Shown in pieces: positions 43,803-52,438 of a stretch of DNA of 63,677 bases (the stretch's first letter is position 1; each line of letters starts with the position of its first letter). The translations under genes and the position numbers were made by a program. Location: positions 22,027 to 85,703 of the forward strand of contig PANW01000033.1 of assembly GCA_002707785.1 (NCBI GenBank), given 5' to 3'. This DNA comes from Cellvibrionaceae bacterium (GTDB lineage Bacteria > Pseudomonadota > Gammaproteobacteria > Pseudomonadales > Cellvibrionaceae). Below the pieces are notes generated by a model. That model was not told the origin of the DNA and searched no databases. It saw only the letters and a program-made list of their open reading frames with translations.

Positions 43803-46800
43803 GTTGCCGTACTCTCAAGTGTTAGGGACTCTAGTTTGCTGGCGAAGTGACTGGCTTCGTCAAAGTCGTATTGCTCGATCGGATCCAATAGTTCCTGTAG
43901 ACAGCCTTTAGTTGCCTCTGGAAGTTGGTATGACAATAGATCTTTTAACACGTCGATTGTTGCCGCATCCCAATCATTTATGCCTTGCACAATGGTTTGA
44001 AGCTTTTGCTCAAAAACCTCTGTACTGATCTGCTTGGAAAGATCGTTGACTGCGCTAGCCGGTTCGGGTTTGAGAGCCTTTATTCCCTTAATCGTTTTCT
44101 CAAGTTCAGTTGCTAGGAGAGGCAATGTCTGCTCCGCACGTTGTTTTTCCGCGGCCTGTTGCTCGATATCTTTAGCCAGATCAGAAATTCGTTGAGCCCC
44201 TAGGCCGCGAGCCAGTCCTTTGAGCGTGTGAGCGGTGCGTTCTGCGGTCTCAAAATCCCCTACGGAAAGCCAGCCTTCAAGATTTGTTGGCGTGTCTTCA
44301 TGCTCATCACAGAATCTACTCAGCATGGTGCGGTAGAACTCTTCATTGTTGTCTAGATAATTGAGGCCTTCCTCTGCATCTATGCCTTCGATGGCGTCGA
44401 CTTCCGCCAAAAACCGTTCTTGACTCAGTGTGGTGCTAGTCTCATCCGTTTTCAGGGTAAAGGGCTTAGCGGTTAACCAAGTCGCCAGTGTTGAGCGCAG
44501 AACTTCAGCCAATATCGGTTTTCCTATGTGGTCATTCATGCCCGCTGCAAGGCAGCGTTTACGGTCGCTATCCGCGGCATTGGCTGTCATGGCTATAATG
44601 GGGACATCGTCGAATTTCTGATTTTTTCGAATTAGCTTAGTCGCAGTAACTCCATCCATGACGGGCATTTGCATGTCCATCAAAACGGCGTCGAATTCAC
44701 CTGCCTCAATTTTGTCTAAGGCTTCTTGTCCGTTGGTGGCGATGACGGATTGAATGCCCATGCCTGCGAGAAATTCTTGGGCAACCTGTTGGTTGAGTTC
44801 GTTGTCTTCGACCAGTAGGATTTTTACGCCTTCGTAGTAGATTTTGTGATCAGTAGGCGCGCCTATTTCTCGCATGTTTGACATTCTCTTACTGGCCGTG
44901 TTGAGTGTGTCTAACAACGTGGATGGCGAAATTGGCTTGGATATTACATCCACATCACTGGGTATTAGACTTTCCAGATTGTCGCTGTTCGCTGCCGTCA
45001 TCATAATGATTCTTGGCAGTTCGTCGTAGATGAGCTCCAGTGAACGGATGGTTTCGATACCATCCATGTTGGGCATCTTCCAATCCATAAGGATGAGGTC
45101 GTAAGGTGTTGTTAATTGCGCTTGTTTGGTTTTTGTTAGACAAGATTCACCACTCTCAGCTTCATCGTTTTCGATGTTAAAAGAATCTAAATAGCGTGAA
45201 ATAATGGATCGTGAAGCGCCGCTGTCATCAACAATTAGCGCTCTTTTATAGCCGATCGAATCGGACACGCTTGTTTGACTATCTAACCGAATTAAGTGGT
45301 CCTCAGATTTTAGATCTAGGGTGAATTCAAAGGATGAACCAACACCTTGTTCGGATTGGATTCGAATGTTTCCACCCATGAGCTCGACTAGGCTTTTGCA
45401 GATGGATAATCCCAGACCTGTGCCTCCAAAACGACGAGTAATGGTGTTGTCCGCTTGAGAAAACTTGGTAAATATCTTTTCGCTTTGCTCCTTGCTCATG
45501 CCTATACCGCTGTCTATGACAAGGAATTTCAAGGTGAAGATGTCATCTCGGCTGTCGATGATGTCGATCTTTAATTTAACAATACCTTCATCAGTGAATT
45601 TCACGGCGTTGTCGAGAAGGTTGATGAGAACCTGATTCAGTCGTAAGGCGTCACCATAGATTCGATGAGGAATGTTTGAGGGGATGTCGAACACGAGTTC
45701 AATTTTCTTGCGGGCGGCTTTAACGCTAACGGTATTGGCAACATGTTCAATAACATCTCGCTGTAGATCGTAAATGGAATTTTCAAGCTCAAGCCGATTA
45801 GCCTCAATTTTGGAGTAGTCGAGGATGTCGTTGATCAGTCTCAATAATGCTTTGGCGGACAGCGATACCTTGTCTAGGTAGTCTTGTTGTTTTGCGGTCA
45901 GTCGTGTATCGATCGCTAGGGTTGTCATGCCTATAATAGCGTTCATTGGCGTTCGGATTTCGTGGCTAATCGTGGCCAGAAAATCCGATTTGGCGCGGTT
46001 AGCCGCGTCAGCTTCCTGCTTTGCCAATAGCAGTTGCGCTTGTTTATTAATACTGTCAGTGATGTCCTTGATGGTAATGATGATGTGCTGAGAGTCGCCG
46101 CTTTGTAAGAGGGATATATCCATGTCGATCGGGAATTTTGCTCCGTTAACAGTGTGCGCTTCTAGCTCTAAAGAATCGGAGTTGTTGGTCTCCCGGTTGT
46201 AGTGAAGGCTGTCACCGTTTGAGGCTAGAAGCTCTTCTGTGGCTTTTTTTGCCGATGGGATATAGGCATCGATTGGACTACTCTCGAGTGAGACTTCGTT
46301 GCTTGCTATCAGTTGTTGGAAGGTACGATTACTTTTCAGAAGTATCCCGTCACGGTTACAAATAACCATGGCCACGGGAGATTTTTGAAATATCATGTCG
46401 GCATATTCTGCAGCTAGCTGAGCCGCCAATTCTGCTTGTTTGAGCTGTGTTACGTCCGTTAGTATTCCTATGGTTCCACGCTTACCGTTGGGTAATAGGA
46501 AGCTAACGCAACGTTGTATATAGCGGTTTTGAGAGCCTTGTTTGTTGTTTAAGATAAGTTCTTGCGCAAACTCAGAGTTTGAGCGGGTCGTTAGATCTTT
46601 TAGCACTTCTTTCGGCAGCTGTTGTCGAACTGCGTCGTTTTCTAAAAGTATACTTCCGAACTGGTCGTGTACATAGACTGGAGTAGGGATCGCCTCTACC
46701 AATGCGGTCAAATAGGCATCATGAGATCGCTGCTGTACGTGTTGAATGCTCTGGCGCCAGAAATAGATCGCGCCAAACCATATATAGCACCAGAGTATGA

Positions 46801-48664
46801 TGGCGGGAGCTAGGTTCTTTGCCGACCAGGCTGGATAGAGTTCATCGTCTATTGCATAGGTGGTTAGTTGCCAGGTTGAACCGAGAAGTTCAACCGTGGA
46901 GCTGCGCTGCAATCTGTTGGATTGGGTGTCGAAGTCGTCAGGAAGCCCTGCAAATATTTGATAGTCGTCTTGAGATAGTTTAAAACCTACGCCTTTAGGG
47001 TTGATCGTTTTTATGAGGTCAGAAAAAATGCGATCCATGCTCAGAATGGCAATTAGGATTCCATCCAGAGCCGCAAAGCTGTTTTCAGCGCTGGTTAAGT
47101 CTATCGATCGATTGTAGATCGGTAAAATAATCTGGATTGCATCCAATTGATGGCCACCAATAGTCAGTGGCGTGGCGGCGGCACCGTCCCGAGCGATGGC
47201 TTTGGCAATAGTAGGGAGGCTGTTATACAGTTTGGCCCAATCTACGCCTCTGATCTGGTGCTCGAGACCATTGATGTCTTTGAAGTCACTCTTGAGCCAA
47301 GTCGAGGATTCGAGGATATCAATGACGTCATAGGTTACTGGTAAATAGAACGGACGAGTCGGTGCTGAGATTTTTCTAAGATCTTGATTTGCAAGATCAC
47401 TAATGCCTATTTCCGATCTTATATTGTGGCTTTGTTGGATTTTAGCTAGCCGTTGTTCGTAGACTTGGCGATTGTGGTTAGCGATTTTTGGCGCCCAGAT
47501 GAAGATCACATCATGATCGCTTCTCTGAACATCACCTTTTAGAATCTCAAGAAATTTTTCGTCGCTAATAGGTTGGGAGAATTCTACATCGTCGCGGACT
47601 TCCAGTAGAGTATTCTCGTATCCTTTCAATCCCTCGACTAAACCGCTCTCACTATCTGTGACTTCTTGAAGAAATCGATTTTCAATATCCGCTTCAAAGC
47701 TGTTGTGTAACCAAGCATAAAAACCGAGTGCCCCTAAGGTTCCAGCCGCAAACAACATGTATGACGCATAGATTTGCTTTTTTATCGTACTGTAAAGTCG
47801 TCGAGAAGTGATACGGCTAATCACATATAGCGTTGCTATTAGAATGGCACCTGTTGCTAACACTACCCACTCTAGGTAACTGGTGAAATTTGATGATTGA
47901 GTCTGGTAATACTGGCTCAGACCTATGGCCAAGCTGATAGTTAAAGTTGCAATAGCAATAGCAGCAGGAGAAATCCACCAACAGGACTCAGTATCCTCAT
48001 CATCTGGGTGCTCCAGCCAAAACTGTACGAGCATGCCGATGGAAAATGTGGCAAATCCGATGGCTGTATGGATGGCCATACGCGTGAGATTTCCCCAGCC
48101 GTAGGTGGTTTCGAGATTTACGCAATAGCCCGTCAGAGTCACCAATGCCAAACCTAGCGGTATTGCGGCGAGTAATCCTTGGAGCTGAGGTATGGCATTC
48201 TTTGCGATGGAACGCACCCAGCCCAAAGAACCGGCTAGTAGGAAACACAGTGCGGTATTAGGTGCCATACGACCGGGGTGGGAGGTTTTTACGTCTAGAT
48301 AGTGATCGAACAGCAATTCATCAATACCCAGATTGATTCCCACAAGGTACTGCATCAAAGTCAAATCCGCTAGTGCGGTGGTGACGATAGAAGCTGGCCT
48401 CAAAATGCTGTACCGATTGCTATGATCTGCCCAGAGGATGCCGGCGCATAGAATAAATCCAAGAGCCGTATTGACTTGCATGGGCGCAAATTCCGGCAGA
48501 ACCTGTATCAGTGCAGTCGTTTGGCTGGCCCAACCGGTAAGTACAATTAGGCCTAGTGCCAGCAGAGTAAAACCGCAGAGTTTGACCGTTAAAGCGGAAC
48601 TACCCGTCGTTTTGTGTGTGCAAGTGACTATGGGCCAACCTGTCGTAAGTGACATTTGTGACAT
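43799..48664 (-). CDS. Large hybrid sensor histidine kinase (BarA/EvgS-like layout)
   Basis: A 1621-residue inner-membrane kinase. In order: about eight N-terminal transmembrane helices (residues 25-320), a CHASE-type extracellular sensor region (about 325-600), another membrane helix, two PAS domains (about 660-900), a HisKA dimer domain with the phosphorylated His in DFLATISHEIRTPMNA, an ATPase domain (LINLLDNAVKFT, DSGIGMS, GGTGLGLSI), two receiver domains (LILMDWKMPNMDG and AVLMDMQMPVMDG), and a C-terminal Hpt domain (AHTLKGLARGLG). The full phosphorelay is present in one chain. A second ATG three codons in is also possible. First gene of a four-gene operon. Confidence 0.94.
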   Translation of the reverse strand: MSQMSLTTGWPIVTCTHKTTGSSALTVKLCGFTLLALGLIVLTGWASQTTALIQVLPEFAPMQVNTALGFILCAGILWADHSNRYSILRPASIVTTALADLTLMQYLVGINLGIDELLFDHYLDVKTSHPGRMAPNTALCFLLAGSLGWVRSIAKNAIPQLQGLLAAIPLGLALVTLTGYCVNLETTYGWGNLTRMAIHTAIGFATFSIGMLVQFWLEHPDDEDTESCWWISPAAIAIATLTISLAIGLSQYYQTQSSNFTSYLEWVVLATGAILIATLYVISRITSRRLYSTIKKQIYASYMLFAAGTLGALGFYAWLHNSFEADIENRFLQEVTDSESGLVEGLKGYENTLLEVRDDVEFSQPISDEKFLEILKGDVQRSDHDVIFIWAPKIANHNRQVYEQRLAKIQQSHNIRSEIGISDLANQDLRKISAPTRPFYLPVTYDVIDILESSTWLKSDFKDINGLEHQIRGVDWAKLYNSLPTIAKAIARDGAAATPLTIGGHQLDAIQIILPIYNRSIDLTSAENSFAALDGILIAILSMDRIFSDLIKTINPKGVGFKLSQDDYQIFAGLPDDFDTQSNRLQRSSTVELLGSTWQLTTYAIDDELYPAWSAKNLAPAIILWCYIWFGAIYFWRQSIQHVQQRSHDAYLTALVEAIPTPVYVHDQFGSILLENDAVRQQLPKEVLKDLTTRSNSEFAQELILNNKQGSQNRYIQRCVSFLLPNGKRGTIGILTDVTQLKQAELAAQLAAEYADMIFQKSPVAMVICNRDGILLKSNRTFQQLIASNEVSLESSPIDAYIPSAKKATEELLASNGDSLHYNRETNNSDSLELEAHTVNGAKFPIDMDISLLQSGDSQHIIITIKDITDSINKQAQLLLAKQEADAANRAKSDFLATISHEIRTPMNAIIGMTTLAIDTRLTAKQQDYLDKVSLSAKALLRLINDILDYSKIEANRLELENSIYDLQRDVIEHVANTVSVKAARKKIELVFDIPSNIPHRIYGDALRLNQVLINLLDNAVKFTDEGIVKLKIDIIDSRDDIFTLKFLVIDSGIGMSKEQSEKIFTKFSQADNTITRRFGGTGLGLSICKSLVELMGGNIRIQSEQGVGSSFEFTLDLKSEDHLIRLDSQTSVSDSIGYKRALIVDDSGASRSIISRYLDSFNIENDEAESGESCLTKTKQAQLTTPYDLILMDWKMPNMDGIETIRSLELIYDELPRIIMMTAANSDNLESLIPSDVDVISKPISPSTLLDTLNTASKRMSNMREIGAPTDHKIYYEGVKILLVEDNELNQQVAQEFLAGMGIQSVIATNGQEALDKIEAGEFDAVLMDMQMPVMDGVTATKLIRKNQKFDDVPIIAMTANAADSDRKRCLAAGMNDHIGKPILAEVLRSTLATWLTAKPFTLKTDETSTTLSQERFLAEVDAIEGIDAEEGLNYLDNNEEFYRTMLSRFCDEHEDTPTNLEGWLSVGDFETAERTAHTLKGLARGLGAQRISDLAKDIEQQAAEKQRAEQTLPLLATELEKTIKGIKALKPEPASAVNDLSKQISTEVFEQKLQTIVQGINDWDAATIDVLKDLLSYQLPEATKGCLQELLDPIEQYDFDEASHFASKLESLTLESTAT

Positions 48665-48927
48665 TATTGGTTGATTTTCGCACTGTTTGTTCTTTTCGGG
48701 TTATTCCTTAGCGGCCATGTTCTTATGCTTCGAGGCCAAACGAGCGTTTTACTTGCGCCAAGTCAAATTCCCTCTGCCTGATTTGGGCAATGGATGGGTA
48801 TATTTCCGGATGGGGCTTTAGCGCCTTGCTAACTCTAGGCGCGAAGTATCATCTCAGTTCCAAAGTGAGAGAGATGAATTGGGAGCGGCCAATACAATGC
48901 GTGCCCAAGCCTCTGTACTCGCAAGCG

Positions 48928-49944
48928 TCAATGGCTGAGCAAAGAGGCGCGGTAGTCTGTGGGCGTCTTTCCTGTCCAGCGCTTAAAGGCGGCAGAAAAA
49001 TTGGGAGTCTCTTTAAACCCGCAAGCATCAGAGATATATTGAATACTCAAGTCTCCACTGCTTAGGAGTTGGGTAGCGAGCTTGCGCTTTTCGTCGAGGA
49101 TCAACGTTTGATAGCTGGTACCTTCGCGCGCCAAATTGCGCCTGAGCGTGCGCTCGGATACGTCCATTAACGCACTCATCTGTTTGGTATCGGGAAATTC
49201 TCCTTGGGTTTCACTTAACTGGTTGCGTATCTTGTCGGTAAAGGGAGCGCTGGCTTCAAGCCGGTTAAGGAGAGAGTCGCATAGGGTGGTCGATGCCTGA
49301 AGTAATACGGGGTCGGCGAAGGGAAGGGGCTCTTCACAGAACTCCCTATCAAGTACCAGCTCAGAAACCCCCGCACAATCACGTGGAATGATGTTGTCGC
49401 AGTGAAAGCTTTGCTGATAGGTCTCTAGCAGTGCCTGTGACTGGACTTCCAGCGTCATTTTTAGTGGGTATACCTTTTCTCCACTGGCGTGATTAAGACT
49501 GTTTAGGAAAAGGGTGAACATGGCCTCAATATGAAAGCGTCGAATAGCTGGAGAGCTTATATCTTTTGATGCTAAGCGCAGAGAGGCGGTGCTATCTGTT
49601 ATCTCATAGGAGAACTGGCTTAGGCCCATAGCGATACCACTGTATTTCTTAAGTTGCTTGATCGAATCAATGAGCGTTGCGGAAGAAAGACAGGCTAATC
49701 CCAGCGGGCCGAACTCCCACGTGGAGGTGAGATTGCCAAGCTCGAAGGATACATCGGGCCCTTCTAATTCAATGAAGTTCTCCCATACCGCGTGCATCTG
49801 CCGTATGTGTACTCTGCAATACAGCTCTGACAGCATCTCGTTGGTGATACCCGTACCCCTGAGCATATCGTCATAACTATGCCCTTTGTTGTGGATGTGG
49901 TGGCAGGTGAGGCGGACGTTGTGGAGAAAGCAATAATCGGTCAT
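48928..49944 (-). CDS. AraC-family regulator
   Basis: A 338-residue protein from the ATG at 49944, the usual family size; an upstream in-frame GTG at 50052 gives 36 doubtful residues. An OruR/ArgR-type N-terminal domain (FELGNLTSTWEFGPLGLACLSSATLIDSIKQLKKY) is followed by the AraC DNA-binding region (TKQMSALMDVSERTLRRNLAREGTSYQ and SIQYISDACGFKETPNFSAAFKRWTG). It differs from the AraC protein at 7909-8907 but has the same layout. No adjacent co-directional gene reveals its target. Confidence 0.9.
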   Translation of the reverse strand: MTDYCFLHNVRLTCHHIHNKGHSYDDMLRGTGITNEMLSELYCRVHIRQMHAVWENFIELEGPDVSFELGNLTSTWEFGPLGLACLSSATLIDSIKQLKKYSGIAMGLSQFSYEITDSTASLRLASKDISSPAIRRFHIEAMFTLFLNSLNHASGEKVYPLKMTLEVQSQALLETYQQSFHCDNIIPRDCAGVSELVLDREFCEEPLPFADPVLLQASTTLCDSLLNRLEASAPFTDKIRNQLSETQGEFPDTKQMSALMDVSERTLRRNLAREGTSYQTLILDEKRKLATQLLSSGDLSIQYISDACGFKETPNFSAAFKRWTGKTPTDYRASLLSH

Positions 49945-50096
49945 AGCGAGAGTGTCTGTGGATGCATTTCCAGTATAGACACATTGAAACCTTGTTGCAT
50001 GTCGGCCACCGTGAGTTATTGTGACCTGCCAAGGTGACTGCGTCTCAAGCACTTGTAAATCGTATAGCTAAATTCACCTATATGGAGGTCCTCAGG

Positions 50097-50220
50097 ATGG
50101 CGCGTAAAAAACAGCAGCATACACTGGAGGATTTCGAAAAGGAGCAGTTAATCGATTAAAAGGTGAGATTGAATTGATTTACGCGGATTACAAGAAATCT
50201 TGTTCTGGTGATTCTCAATG
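50097..50220 (+). pseudogene. Possible start of a broken small gene
   Basis: An ATG at 50097 with a GGAGG 13 bases before it opens a 20-codon frame (MARKKQQHTLEDFEKEQLID) that ends at TAA 50157-50159. Shifting one base, the sequence reads on as LKGEIELIYADYKKSC and further, with similar charged helical character. This suggests a short gene broken by one missing base and then cut where the Rhs immunity gene ends. I do not recognise the family. Low confidence, because both parts are short. Confidence 0.3.
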
Positions 50221-50227
50221 TAATAGG

Positions 50228-50506
50228 TTAACTTTTTTTTATCACTGTGTAAGTGTTAAAACAATCTATTGTTTGTTTGGCTTCGCTAATTTTTATACTT
50301 TCAGGAAAATCGAACACCTTTCTTAGACTATTGAAATCAATATCATTCTCTAAGTGACAGAAGTATCCAGTTCTATTATTTCCCCAGATATACTGGTTGA
50401 CTGATTTATTTCCGTTGTGGATTAAATAGTTGACCACGGGATCTAAGTGAGAGTGATCTGGTGTGCCAGCCTTAGGATAGGCTTCAATCTTTATCTTTTG
50501 GGTCAT
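50228..50506 (-). CDS. Putative immunity protein for the displaced Rhs toxin tip
   Basis: A 92-residue cytoplasmic-looking protein (MTQKIKIEAYPKAGTP) with no signal peptide and no known domain that I can name. Its ATG overlaps the stop of the preceding Rhs tip by four bases (ATGA), the standard position for an immunity gene that protects against the adjacent toxin tip. The immunity function is inferred from this position only. Confidence 0.7.
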   Translation of the reverse strand: MTQKIKIEAYPKAGTPDHSHLDPVVNYLIHNGNKSVNQYIWGNNRTGYFCHLENDIDFNSLRKVFDFPESIKISEAKQTIDCFNTYTVIKKS

Positions 50507-51767
50507 GTCTTTTCCTTCGCTCTTAGTTTATCTAGCCTTGCACTTAAATCTGGAGCATCCGTATTTTTCATCGTTTCCAAAGATCCCTCTACGGGATCTA
50601 ATTTTTCTAGTTGGTCGTCCTGAATAAAGTACTGATCATGTGTTTGATAGCGGCCAGGATTAAACTGAGGGTTAGCTTTTGTCATTCCGAATGCCGCACC
50701 CCCATATGGTATATCTTCATTCACCACAAAAACTTGAAGGTATTTCTTGTACTCGGTTCGTTCATCGCCAGCATAAACTTGAACACCCTGATTCAGAGCT
50801 CTCGAGCTGACGACACCGTCTACTGACCGAGAGGCCTCAACTGCGCCCAAAGTAGTAAAGTAGTTACCTGTGATCCCTCCTTTTTCTTTCCAGGTAATAT
50901 GTGCCAGCATAGTGCCCTTTGAAATTGCTACATTTTCCAATGGATCAACCCCAAAATATGGGTCTTGACCTTGATAGGCTCTAGACTCTTCTGCCGCTGT
51001 TAGTTCTTTGCAAGTCAACCCAAACGGATCCACCCATCCAACTGGATTAGGCGCATACCGATACCCATTATCTCCACCTAACAACCCAACCGGGTCTTGG
51101 TTGGTAAACCGACCCACACTCGGATCATAATACCGATGACGATTGTAATGCAGTCCGGTTTCGCTATCAAAGTACTGTCCCTGAAAACGAAGAGGATTAT
51201 TGATCGTTGGCTTTTCTGAAAATCCCGCAATCTGCCCATAAGCCTTGTACTGCGCCTGCCAGACAATATCGCCGTTGGCGTTGGTGATCTCTTGCGGCGT
51301 ACCTAGGTGATCTAGGTGATAGTGGTGGACTTCTTCGTCTTTGACCAATGCCAGTGGTCGAAAACTGTTGGGTTCAAAGATGTACAGCTGGCTGTCTATG
51401 CCCTTGGGCGTATGGTTGGTTTCTGACCAGAGTAGATCGCCGTTCCAGCAAAAATTGGTGTGTTTCTTTTGTTTTGACTTGAGGTGGGTGACCGATTTGC
51501 CGATTTGCCGATTTGCCGATGCGGCGACCGAGTGCGTCGTAGCGGTAAAGGGTCTTAAAACCGTCTTTGACGACGCTGGCGAGTTGATTCCAGCCGTTGT
51601 ACTGGTAGTCGGTGTGCAGCTGTTGGGACTTTCCACGTTTCTCTTCGCTGAGATTGCCGCGATTATCGTATTGAAAGTGTCGATCGCCATACAGGCTTAG
51701 GCGATTGCCTTTGCTGTAGAAGGCTTGCCCGCTATCGCTGTTGATCAAGTTGCCGGCGGGTACTGTC
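50503..51767 (-). pseudogene. Displaced Rhs core end with alternative toxin tip, frameshifted
   Basis: A headless Rhs C-terminal module. From 51760 down to 51113 it is a near-identical copy of the core end in the main rhs gene. Three copies of CCGATTTG at 51492-51515, against one in the main gene, add 16 bases and shift the frame. Below this point the frame stays open: GTPQEIT, ETGLHYNRHRYYDPSVGRF, and a DPFGL motif where Rhs proteins are cleaved. A 170-residue tip (TCKELTAAEE ... LRAKEKT) of unknown activity follows. There is no start codon or secretion signal of its own, so it is probably silent until recombined. Confidence 0.8.
51492..51520 (-). repeat. Expanded 8-bp tandem repeat causing a frameshift
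   Basis: On the plus strand CCGATTTG occurs three times in tandem (51492-51515) followed by a partial CCGAT. The corresponding site in the main rhs gene (53434-53446) has one copy plus the same partial copy. The two extra units are 16 bases, not divisible by three, and throw the upstream frame out of register with the toxin tip. Confidence 0.9.
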
Positions 51768-51935
51768 AACAGTTGTTATTGGGAGCGCGGCTTTCAGCCA
51801 GTAATCCTTCAGCGTTGTAGCATTTCTGCCAATGATTGCCGAGCGCATCGGTAACCAGTGTCGGCTGACCTTGTGCGTTGTATCGAAAACAATGGCTCTG
51901 TCGCCATTGATCCGCGAATGATGCCTCGCTGTTGA
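51768..51935 (-). pseudogene. Internal Rhs core fragment
   Basis: About 170 bases encode a piece of Rhs repeat (FRYNAQGQPTLVTDALGNHW, then NAEGLLAESR and PNNNC) homologous to the main gene at about 54880-55010. It ends at TGA where the main gene has TGG. It abuts the displaced core-end segment without the roughly 1.2 kb that separate these parts in the main gene, so it marks an internal deletion or recombination joint. Confidence 0.7.
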
Positions 51936-51971
51936 TCTAAATACTTCCTTGTGACGTTTTTGGAAACAGCT

Positions 51972-52190
51972 CTAAGTATTTCCTTGGCAGGTCAGTCTAG
52001 TCGGATCAAACCAATCAGTTTGGTTGGAAGCACATTGATAATGATTATTTTTGCAGAGTAAACCAACAGGATCTTGATAGGTAAGTCGTCCAACACTCGG
52101 CTCATAATGCCTGTAACGATCGTAGTGCAGTCCAATTTCATTATGGAAGTACAGGCTCTGTAAATTCAAAGAATTTTTTATTACCCCCAA
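51972..52190 (-). pseudogene. Degenerate third Rhs core end, tip lost
   Basis: 72 codons read GLHYDRYRHYEPSVGRLTYQDPVGLL and end in DPTRLTCQGNT followed by a stop. It matches the last Rhs core segment but is much more diverged than the other two copies, and the cleavage motif DPxGL has become DPTRL. No toxin tip remains. It overlaps the end of the main immunity gene by ten bases. Most likely an older displaced tip now decayed. Confidence 0.75.
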
Positions 52191-52435
52191 AAATGAAAAA
52201 GGTCGTCGATCATTTCTTTATCTTTACTCGATAGCGTTGGGTAGTCCTTATAGTCATTAGTATATTTCACGTACTTTTCGTGGATATGGCGAAAGGTCAC
52301 CGTCTTTTGTTTTTTGCACTTTTCAATGTAGTTTAGGAGGTCCTTTCGTGAAGCCTCATCTTTCACCGTCCGCCTGAATAAGTTCTCAATATCAGATAGT
52401 GCCTCATCGTAGGGGTAGTCAGTTCTTAGCGCCAT
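52181..52435 (-). CDS. Putative immunity protein for the main Rhs toxin
   Basis: An 84-residue protein (MALRTDYPYDEALSDIENLF) of mainly helical, charged composition without a signal peptide. It starts three bases after the rhs stop, the expected place for the cognate immunity gene. No named domain is recognised. It is unrelated in sequence to the 92-residue immunity candidate of the displaced tip, fitting two different toxin-immunity pairs. Confidence 0.75.
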   Translation of the reverse strand: MALRTDYPYDEALSDIENLFRRTVKDEASRKDLLNYIEKCKKQKTVTFRHIHEKYVKYTNDYKDYPTLSSKDKEMIDDLFHFWG

Positions 52436-52438
52436 TTT

